From contig OZ022498.1 in assembly GCA_963989385.1 (NCBI GenBank), forward strand, positions 2,115,501 through 2,179,500: 64,000 bases of DNA. Reading direction: 5' to 3'. Both the position numbers and the translations under genes were made by a program. The stretch's first letter is position 1. Every line of letters starts with the position of its first letter. Of this stretch, positions 30,366 to 39,600 are shown one piece after another. This DNA is from Ctena decussata (Eukaryota > Mollusca > Bivalvia > Lucinida > Lucinidae). The notes beneath the pieces were generated by a model. The model was given only the letters and a program-made list of their open reading frames with translations, was not told the DNA's origin and ran no database searches.

Positions 30366-30545
30366 GATGCCGAAGCGTCCGTGTAGCAAAGTTGTTAGCG
30401 CTCCTGACTCGAGTCCAGATGGCAGACAAGGCTCTGTTTAAACCTAACCGGTGCTTTATTGCACATAATCTTTAACAACCACTCTTGAATCGTCCTGGTA
30501 TGACTAAAATATTGTTGAATAGACGTTAAGCCGCCATTTCTTCCA
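30366..30545 (+). mobile_element. Possible degenerate SINE
   Basis: The GCGTCCGTGTAGCAAAGTTG head, a GACTCGAGTCC region and the tail TTGAATAGACGTTAAGCCGCC suggest an old tRNA-derived SINE. Confidence 0.35.
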
Positions 30546-30885
30546 TTCATCATGTGAATTCTCGTTTTGATACAAGAAACCCCTTTGCATTGTATAAACC
30601 CTAGCTATTATGTGTAGTTTCACTTAATTCGTAGTAAAACAAGAAGAGGGGAATTCGTTATTAGAAGTGGAGAACTTAACAGTACTTCACTTTCCCCAGC
30701 AAACAGCTGTTAAAACCTGATCAGCACACATATCAAATACACATAATTACTTCCACGATTTGGAAGCAAATAAAGGGGAGAGTGATAGACTGTTAAAATG
30801 AAATGAAATTGACAAAAAATAGATAAAATAAATAAGTAAAAAAAGGCAAAAAGGGGGCGAGGAGGGGGGGGGGGGCAAAAAGAAA
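30546..30885. other. No recognised feature
   Basis: A-rich stretch with a G run at 30862-30875. Confidence 0.4.
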
Positions 30886-30962
30886 AGAGAAATACGGGAT
30901 TTGAACCACTGACTCAACATATTTAGTCTAATAGTCTAGAAGCTGAACCTCTGGACCACATT
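30886..30962 (-). repeat. tRNA-like relic (probably SINE head)
   Basis: On the minus strand: GTGGTCCAGAGGTTCAGC...AGTGGTTCAAATCCCG with A- and B-box-like sequence. Arms pair badly, so it is not called as a tRNA. Confidence 0.4.
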
Positions 30963-31347
30963 GACATGTATCGAAATCGTTTTAAATGGTTATATATAAA
31001 AGTGTTCTGACTGATACGGAAATAGCCGACTTCTTCCGTGACAAGCTGCTCAACCTATTTCAAGGTTTGGTCCAAAATTAAAAGTGCATTGACACGACTG
31101 TAAACAAAATTTGATCTGTAACAGCCCTTGTATATAAATACATAGTTAACTACGGGTGAATATGAGAAATTATGAGTTTTCCTGAGCTTTGGGCATTTAC
31201 CCAGTGTGCACACAAGATTGCATCAGCCTTGAATCAACCTTGCTTCAACGTCACGACTTTGAATCAAGGTTGATTCAAGATTGATTCAAACTTGTTTGCC
31301 TGTTGGGTACAGTCTCCCGAAGTAGTGGTTGTATTTATTAGAATAAT
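30963..31347. other. No recognised feature
   Basis: There is a small local repeat of TTGAATCAA/TTGATTCAA motifs at 31228-31290. Confidence 0.4.
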
Positions 31348-31585
31348 TGAGCAGCCACACCACAAAACCAACACTGTGGTTGTGCGCCCAGCGCAGACTC
31401 ATATCAGCCTGGGCATCCGCCCAGTCTGATCAGAGTCTTCACTGTTCGCATGGAAGTAGCTGAGACCCTGAGCTACCATTTAAAGGCTTAGTAAAGAGTC
31501 TGGTCAGACTGGGCGCATGCGCAGGCTGATCTGAGTCTACACTGAGCGCACAACCACATTGTTGGTTTTATCGTGTCGCGGCTCA
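31348..31585. mobile_element. MITE A, full copy
   Basis: Starts TGAGCAGCCACACCAC and ends CGTGTCGCGGCTCA; about 238 bp. Confidence 0.9.
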
Positions 31586-31655
31586 CTGATGATGAATGAA
31601 GCGGAGCTTGGCTGGATATTTGAAAAACAACATCTGAGATGATAAATCTTCGAAA

Positions 31656-31745
31656 ATGCCACCGCGGTGGCCCACAGACCGAAAATCCAACGAATCCCTG
31701 CTTCAACAAGCAACTTCGGAAACACAGCCACTTTTTCAGGAGAAT
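31656..31745 (+). other. Orphan first-exon-like segment (30 codons)
   Basis: ATG at 31656 opens 30 codons beginning MPPRWPTDRK and ending PLFQEN, followed immediately by GTAAGTG, a strong donor, in phase 0. I recognise no homologue. The phase does not fit the exon at 55414, so it is not simply an alternative first exon of the four-TM gene. Could be chance. Confidence 0.3.
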
Positions 31746-33293
31746 GTAAGTGTTCCGGAAAACACGCCGAAGCAGTTTACCGATTGCAATTTTTAAAATG
31801 TCGTAGATTCAGAATCCCCTCAGCGAGACACATTTTAGCATTCTTAAGAGACGATCAGGGCACAATTGTTTATCTACAAAATAAATCAAATTCCTTTCAG
31901 ACGTTCTCCGCCACTTTTAAAGGTTGTGAGTCTTTAATATGACTATAACTTAAATATTTAGCAATGCTTGTATTTACACCAATGAAAAGACCATAAACTT
32001 GTACGCGGATGTTCGTGGAAAGGAAACGAACTATTGCATAGAATTGTTGGCAAACTCCATTTGCTTTACACATTTTTCTGGCCGTGCACCCTACTGCCAT
32101 AACTTGATACTGTTACTCATAGTCCGGGTAAATGTCCCGAGTCGGTCATAGTAGACATTCATTCGCCTACACTCAGCAAAATTTCTAATTGGTCAGTTTT
32201 CTAATATGCAGAAATATGATTTTTAACTGTATTTTTGGATAAAACTATAATCAAAATTTTGAGCTGTTATCTACTTATTGAAAGTCAATGTTGTAATCAA
32301 AACTTTATTGTAGTATTAGAGTTATGACCCCTTCTATGTAAACCTTAAAATGCTTTGAAAACACATACAGGCTGCATCAAACTCCCACAAAAGCATGATA
32401 TTTCCGAAGAAAATAAAGTTTCTCATCATAAAAACATGAGATATGTTTTTTGTCTTCATGCATTTTTCACTTGTATTAATTTTAATATTGACGTTTTCAA
32501 ACTACCCCCCCCCCCCTTTCAATGTATGTGTAAATCCTAATAAATGCCTCGAACTGATGTAAATCATTTTGCAAATGCATAAGCGCTTGTGCTGCTTGTA
32601 AAATACAAGACTATTTGTACATTTGTTTGTCGTAGTTGGTAGCCAGGCTAATCTTAATCTACTTAAGGTTTAATTCTATGGCAAAAAGTGACCAATTAGA
32701 AATTTTGTTCAGTGTATAACATTTCTTCTGTAAGAACTTAAAAACGAGTTATGAACGTCATGGTCTAATAATATTTTTGAAAAATATTTTGCTAAGATAT
32801 AAAGGGTGCGGTAGATATGTGAAACATATCGAATATACTTTCTGTTTTGTTGTTTTTTCTTCTTTAAAACTGCATTTTTGTGTGGAAAATGAAAGGGAAA
32901 CTGAATTTAAGTGATACTGTGACCAGAGAAGAGACAGGGCATACGGAGCATGACAAAGGTACATATAGCTGACCCTGTGGCCTTGCAGAAATTAACTTAC
33001 CTAGACTTCTGCCGTAGGCACAGTTGGTGTCCAGCCTGTTTTTTTTTTATAAAAGAATTCCATACTTAATGCTAAAAGTGTAGGCCCTGATCAGACGTCC
33101 CGTGCTGCGGCGTTTCATCAGGATCTGCTGTTTGTTAAAACCATATTCAAGCAAGATAGTAAAACCTTTATATCATTTTATATATAACAGCTTTCATCGT
33201 GGGAAAGTCTGTCAATACGTACGAAAATTTCTCATGCTCAGATCAGCATGCATACTCGACTCTTCTCTGGCCTGTTGATTACCTCATCATAAT
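31746..33293. other. No gene seen
   Basis: Contains a short C run at 32503, and an ACTCAGCAAAATTTCTAATT / AATTAGAAATTTTGTTCAGT inverted pair (32171-32190 and 32695-32714) that may bound a 540-bp element. There is a decayed O hairpin near 33080-33130. No exon-like ORF was recognised. Confidence 0.4.
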
Positions 33294-33513
33294 TGAGCCG
33301 CGACACGACAAAACCAACATAGTGGCATGAGCACCCAGCTAGCCGCCCAGTCTGATCAGGCTTTTCGCTGTGCACTGAAAGGGTAGCTAAGGATCTAAGC
33401 TACTTTTGTGCGGAAAGCGAAGACTCTGATCAGACTGGGCGGATGCCCAGGCTGATCTGAGTCTTAGCTGGGCGCACATGCCACTTTGTTGGTTTTGTTG
33501 TGTCGCGGCTCAA
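33294..33513. mobile_element. MITE A, full copy
   Basis: Ends TTGAGCCGCGACACGAC and TGTGTCGCGGCTCAA; about 220 bp. Confidence 0.9.
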
Positions 33514-33599
33514 TTATCATTTTAGCAGCAGTCTTTCAATTCACAATGAAATGTTGAAAGGACCACTCGCACGTTAAGCACGTAGACTATATGACCTGG

Positions 33600-33770
33600 G
33601 TGACGCCATTTCTTCAGTTATAATACGGATAGTTTTCCTCTCCGAAAAAATTTAAAAATCTAGATTCGTCTTATCTAGATTCATGTGTACGTTTTATAAG
33701 ACGAATCTAGAGTTTTGGGTTGTTTTGGAAGAGAAAGAGCCATTCTGTAGCTGAATTACACAAGACTGAT
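33600..33770. mobile_element. MITE F copy
   Basis: Hairpin AATCTAGATTCGTCTTAT / ATAAGACGAATCTAGA, ends near TTCAGTTATAA and AGCTGAATTACA. Confidence 0.6.
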
Positions 33771-33811
33771 TTACATAATATTGAACAAAACAGAAACGCT
33801 ATAGACATTAA

Positions 33812-34667
33812 GGGCGCGTTTACACGAGCAAAGTGTCTACCCTATGTCACAGAAACTTTAACAAAGAAAGTATGACAAACATTTTGCGTTTAGGGCGCGT
33901 TTACACGACCAAAGTTTCTATGACAAAGTAGGTTTGTCACAGAAAAATTTGCTCGTGTAAATGCCAAAATATGACAATGTTTCTTTGACAAATAAATATG
34001 TTAAAGTTACTTTGATAAATTAAATTTGTCCGTGTAAACGGAGAACTTTGCTAAAGATTATGTAACAAAGAACATTGCTACAAGCGTGGAAAATGTGACA
34101 AAGATTTTGTTTCATCGCTGCAGGTAACTTTGACGAATAATATTTGGTCGTGTGAACACAGCAGCAAATATTTCATTGCCAAAGTTTATGTGACAAAGAT
34201 TCTATGGCACATTTTCTTTAACAAATAATTTGCTCCGTGTAAACGCAAAATGTTTGTCATACTTTCTTTGTTAAAGTTTCTGTGACATAGAAACTTTACT
34301 CGTGTAAACGCGCCCTTACACGGAGCAAATTATTTGTTAAAGAAAATGTGCCATAGAATCTTTGTCACATAAACTTTGGCAATGAAATATTTGCTGCAGT
34401 GTTCACACGACCAAATATTATTCGTCAAAGTTACCTGCAGCAATGAAACAAAATCTTTGTCACATTTTCCACGCTTATAGCAAAGTTCATTGTTACATAA
34501 TCTTTAACAAAGTCCTCCGTTTACACGGACAATTTTAATTTATCGAAGTAACTTTACCATATATATTTGTCAAAGAAACATTGTCATATTTTGGCATTTA
34601 CACGAGCAAATTTTTTTCTGTGACAAACTTACTTTGTCATAGAAACTTTGCTCGTGTAAACGCGCCC
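33812..34667. mobile_element. Harbinger-type MITE X (outer copy), split by itself
   Basis: Ends GGGCGCGTTTACACGAGC and complement, flanked by TAA (33809-33811 and 34668-34670). Without the insertion it is about 430 bp, close to the 423 bp of the inner copy. Confidence 0.85.
33893..34315. mobile_element. Harbinger-type MITE X (inner copy, inverse orientation)
   Basis: 423 bp, same GGGCGCG ends, flanked by TTA (33890-33892 and 34316-34318). Its sequence is the reverse complement of the outer copy, and the outer sequence GCGTTTACACGG is split at TTA. Confidence 0.85.
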
Positions 34668-34670
34668 TAA

Positions 34671-35502
34671 ACGCATCAAGGGATAAAAACGAATCTTAAA
34701 TAAACTGATAACTGTTTAGTAGTATACATGTGCATCTGCATCTGTTGGTATTTGTAGAGAATATCTGGCAAGTTTTTAGCCTTGGTTAAATTTTGAAATT
34801 TCAATGAAGTGCTTCTAAAAAAAGATTTTGAATGTTGATGTAACGTTTCTTTTTTTTTTGTTCAGTATATTTGCGGTAATTTTGGAAGGATAAACTCCCG
34901 TCTTATAACCAAATAAGTGCGGTAAATCGAGATGTGGCTGTCGACCGAGAAATAGCGATTTTACAACCTACTAATTTGATACCGCTGTCGACTGCCATGG
35001 TCGACAGCATCTCCAGGGAATTGGCGGGATATCCGTGGCCACTGTCTGTGGCTTAGATGGACCTGCATGGAACGTTTCGAGCATAGTTTCTGCTAATATA
35101 CCATATGCTTGTTTGGAAAACTAAACTCACTGACTAAACTGTCATATCGAGCTATATAAACTGCCAAAAGTCGCTTGAACTGATTGATGAGCTGCGACCT
35201 GACTAAGAACTTCAATGGTTTTATTTTTTGGGTCTTTTTTTTTTTTCGTTTTTAACGAAGAAAACATTTAAAAGCTAGTGTTATTTCATAATTGTCCTTA
35301 TACATTGCCAACATTTAGCATTTAATCTTCAAAGTTTTTTTTCCTGATAAATATTTTTCATTTGCATTAAAGATATACTCCCTCATTTTTTCACCATCTC
35401 CAAAATAAACAGTACTCCAAAATAAACAGTACTTGTGCAATACAAAAAGTGTTATAATCAACATTTATAACAACAAAATAAAATGTATCGTGTAAATTAT
35501 GA
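34671..35502. other. No gene seen
   Basis: An F-like end is at 34870-34925 (TTGGAAGGATAAACTCC then CGTCTTATAACC). A CTGTCGACTGCCATGGTCGA palindrome is at 34986-35005. No exon recognised. Confidence 0.4.
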
Positions 35503-35665
35503 ATGAGCCGTAACATGCAAAGGAGGCGCAAATGCGCATCCGTGCAATCTGAAAATACTATGGTATAGACCTTGATGATTCTGCAAGTATAAAGTAAAGG
35601 AACTACCTCATTTCATGGAGTCACAGACTGGTTTCGGTCTTTACTGTTCGCAGATACCTTAAGCT
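35503..35665. mobile_element. MITE A, decayed
   Basis: TGAGCCGTAACATGCAAAG start and a GCGCATCCGTGCAATCTGA motif; the rest is lost. Confidence 0.35.
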
Positions 35666-35869
35666 ACCTTTATGCCTGAGGCAGCCCTCATTATAAGAAA
35701 ATCGTTCATGAAACACACGCGCTAATATTATTTGCAACACTACACTTGACGTACTCCAGTCGCAACTATGCCTGACGTACGCCCGCTGTAAAATGAGAAA
35801 ATATTCATTGTCTTTCATAGGTTTGATTGAGGTAAGTCTGACATAAAATGTTATATGGTCATTATCATG

Positions 35870-36217
35870 GGGTTCGAAAAATATTTCTGAATTTCTGGTG
35901 AGATTGGAAGGGGTGCGGGGGGCTCGTAAAAAATCTGAATCATATGGGGGACGGGGAGGGGGGGGGCGTAAAACAATTCTGAATCATATGGGGGACGGGG
36001 GATTCGGATTTTTTTTTCTGAATCATGTGAAAATGGAAAATAGGGGGGGGGGGGCGGGGGAGGGTCGTAAAAAATCTGAATCATATGGGGGGCGTAAAAA
36101 AAAATCTGAATCATATGGGATGGGGGTGCATGGGTCGGAAAAAAAATTTCTGAATCATATGAAAATGGAAAATGTACCCGTCCCCCTCCCCCATCCCACC
36201 CCACCACGACTCGTCCC
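35870..36217. mobile_element. G-tract element, Harbinger-like right end
   Basis: Five or more units of AATCTGAATCATATGGGGG with long G runs. The right end CACGACTCGTCCC is followed by TTA as in the 22975-23971 element. No clear left TIR. Frames here are low-complexity artefacts. Confidence 0.5.
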
Positions 36218-36361
36218 TTAGCTGGAAACAAAATATCAGTGTTTGTAAGAAGCGCATAATAAAACATTTTGCAAGAAACATAATATAATAGCAGTGTTTG
36301 TAAGAAGCACATGATAAAACATTTCGCAAGTTTGAAAGTCCTGAGTAATATTGACTTTGTT

Positions 36362-36370
36362 TATATATAA
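36362..36370 (+). promoter_or_regulatory. Candidate TATA box for the four-TM gene
   Basis: TATATATAA lies 178 bp upstream of the proposed ATG at 36548. No in-frame coding sequence precedes it. A CAG acceptor-like site at 36522 means the ATG exon might instead be preceded by a spliced 5' UTR. Confidence 0.3.
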
Positions 36371-36547
36371 TACACCTGTGTTTGTTTTTACCTGTGTTAC
36401 CTTTGCGGCAAGGTCAGTAAGTGGTACATTTTCTCAAGTCACATTATTGTAGCTCTAATGTTGGATATTGATTGAACAATTGTGTACTTAACCACCGACA
36501 TACTATCTTCTATCTGTGTACAGTATTAAATTTTGTTTTGTGTTAAA

Positions 36548-36605
36548 ATGGAGGGATTTCAGAATTCTGGAGAAAATGAACAGAAAATGTCATTGGAACA
36601 AAAAG
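36548..36605 (+). CDS. Four-TM gene, proposed first coding exon
   Basis: ATG in an AAAATGG context opens 19 codons (MEGFQNSGEN to SLEQK) and ends with a single G before GTTAGC. The phase and the G match the AG that opens the exon at 55414, giving a GAG codon. There is no independent evidence of transcription. Confidence 0.5.
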
Positions 36606-39600
36606 GTTAGCCCAAGTTTACAGGTTTAAAACCCTGACTCAGACTCTGCTATCTGTTACTCCCATAATATGAGATATCGGGTATTCTGACGTCCATATTT
36701 TATGTTTTTTATGCTGATATTTACATTTTTACTTTCATTGAATACCCGATCTCTCATCTACCATTGAGGTTTTGCATTTGCATCTTTAACCATCAGTTGA
36801 TGTCGTGGAAAGAAATCGTCTTTAACAAGCCAAACAGGCCTGCTTGCGTTTAGTACATGTTAAACCTGTTTAGAGACATACCAATTATCAACTTACCATG
36901 AAATGTTAACTTGTAAATTGTGAGAAAAAACGAATAAAATCATCAGAAATGAGATTTCCCGTAACTGGCAATGGCCTGTAATCCAAACAAATCCCACAAT
37001 GCAACAGATTCCTAAAGCAAGAATTTTTTTCTTTGGCGAAATAAAATTAATATAGATTTGATTAGAATATTTCTTCCCATTGAATATATGTGTGTAAAAC
37101 AACTACATCTCACATATTTTATGTTTCTTTCCGCAAAAATACATATTTGTACAACATATTACATTGTTAGGTGTTTCTACAGACTGTTTTTATTGTATTT
37201 GTTAATTTCGTTCAAAATTATCATTTTTGTATTTACCGACTTTTGTCAAACAAAATGGATGCCAGTGGAAAGTGAAAAACCCTAACAAAAGAATCCAGAT
37301 CAATCTGGCAAAGTAGAGTGTTCAAATCATTGAAGTTTAATGATAATTAACAGCTTATAAATTGATCTTTATTATTCAGCTGTTATTTTCTCCAGACTTG
37401 ATCAAAAGTGTTTGCTCTGGTTTCAAGTAGATGGTAGATAAAACGTCACTCTCCAAGAAATGAAAATGAAAGTAGAAATGAAAATGTCAGAATAAAAATA
37501 GGAATAATAAAATGAAATATTAAATAAGAGAGTGGCAAGTTTTATGTTATAGAACTATGCTATCTGTCAGAATCATAGTTCTATAACATAAAACTTGCCA
37601 CTCTCTTATTTAATATTTCATTTTATTATTCCTATTTTTATTCTGACATTTTCATTTCTAACACGTTACTTTTATTTTCATTTCTTGGAGTGGGTATTCA
37701 ATGAAAGTATAAATGTAAATATCAGCATAAAAACATAAAATATGGACGTCAGAATACCCGATATCTCATATTATGGGAGTATCAGAATCAGGGCTGCTAT
37801 TGTACACAGGGTATAAACCAGTCCGCCAATTTTCGCTTCCTACAGAGACTGTACATCATATTTGGCTTCCGCCGAGACTGTCCGCAAACTCTTGCTTCCT
37901 GCCGAGACTTCTGTACATGATAAATGGCTTCCTGCAGAGACTGTCCGCGTGATTCTGCTTCCTGCCGAGGCTCTCGGCAGGAAGCAGAGTCACGCGGACA
38001 GTCTCGGCAGGAAGCCATTTTTCGAGGACAGTAGTCCCTGCATGAAGCAAGAGTTCGCGGACAGTCTCGGCGGAAGCCAAATATGACGGACAGTCTGCAG
38101 GAAGCTAAAATTGGCGGACTGGTTTATACCCTGTGTTGTATGTATATTGGATTGGCTAGGAAAAGGAGTGTTATGCCGCTTAGTGTAACTCCGGCGCTGC
38201 CTTCCTTCTATTCTATTATATCCCCTAACTTTACTAGGTCGTTGGGGCACCACAGATGACTTCGAAACAACCCCTTTCCACCTTGCCCTGTTTTCAGCTG
38301 CCCTAGTTGAGCTGGCAAAATCCATCCCTGTCCACTCTTTAGTATTGTCTTCCCACATCTTCTTCTGTTTGCCTGTTCTTCTTTTTCCTTCCCCTGTGTC
38401 CTGTAGAATCGTCTTTGCAAAAGCAGAAGACCTCGAGACGTGGCCAAAACCACCTTAGTTTCCGTTTCTTGACCAGCGTCAGAAGCTCATCATATTCTCC
38501 AATGGCTGCTTGGATATTTCTGCAAACCTCCTCATTGGTTGTATGGGCCTTGTACGTAATATTCAGTAACCTTCGGTAGCATCTCATCTCAAAGAGGCAT
38601 GCGTTCTTTTCTCTAATTGACTGAACATTTGATATTCTGGGGGTGGCCTGGTATATTTTTCAAAAAAAATCCCAGTCTTTGGATATGCAAGAAAAAAATA
38701 AATTGGCTAATAAGGGGATTTAAAAAAATAATCTGGCCTAAAAAATCAGTGAAAAAAATAACCTGGCTCCACCCAAAATTTCAAAAAACAATAGTCTGCA
38801 GATAATTCCATTTGAATTGAGTTTTTAAAATGTCGCTGGCTCCTGGGTGGGGGAGGGGGAGGATTGTTTTACATCAGCAGCTGCGCCCCCGATATTTATA
38901 GTAATGTTTAAATATTATTTACAATTGTTTACACCAGCAGCCCCCCCTCCCCCCCCCCCCCCCCCCCACACACACACATCCTGTACATACATTTTACAAA
39001 AAAAATCCTATAACATTCACATACATGTATTATTGATCTGCCGCATTACTAAGTAAATGTTTCTACTAACTAAAACTGAATTGCAAAAGAGTCACTAGCT
39101 AATGGCAGACAAAGCCATTATGGCAAAATAAACACTCTAAAAGGCAAAATTCCTAAAAAAAAAAAAAAAAAAAAAGCCCTTATTTCTTCTATCATCATCC
39201 CTAGTTTTGCTCTATTATTTCCAGTCTAAAAATTGCCATTAAAATTGGGAAATTGGGACTGATTTCAATCCACCATGCTACCAATAGTCTACAATACGTA
39301 ATTGTATATTGTAAATGTATGTGCCTCTTGTTGTTGCAATATATGTGACCTAGAGTGAATAAAGAATTGAGATCAGCTTCTTTCAACATCACCATTATAC
39401 AGGTTTATGCCCCACCATCTGGGCATGACGACAATGAGGTCGTACACTTCTACCAGCAAATCCAGGAAATCATAGACCAAACGCCCAAGAAGGACATTCT
39501 GGTTGTACAGGGAGATTGGAATACTAAAGTAGGGAAGGATGCACAGGCAGACTGGGGAAACGTTTGTGGACCCTACAGCAATATCGAAACAATTGAGAGA

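Noticed and set aside
35851..36312. 153-codon minus-strand proline-rich frame and 107-codon plus-strand glycine-rich frame
   Set aside because: Produced by G tracts of a repeat element; not protein-like.
37797..38140. Frames of 73-74 codons on both strands
   Set aside because: Symmetric frames created by the MITE H palindrome; identical wording on both strands shows they are not genes.
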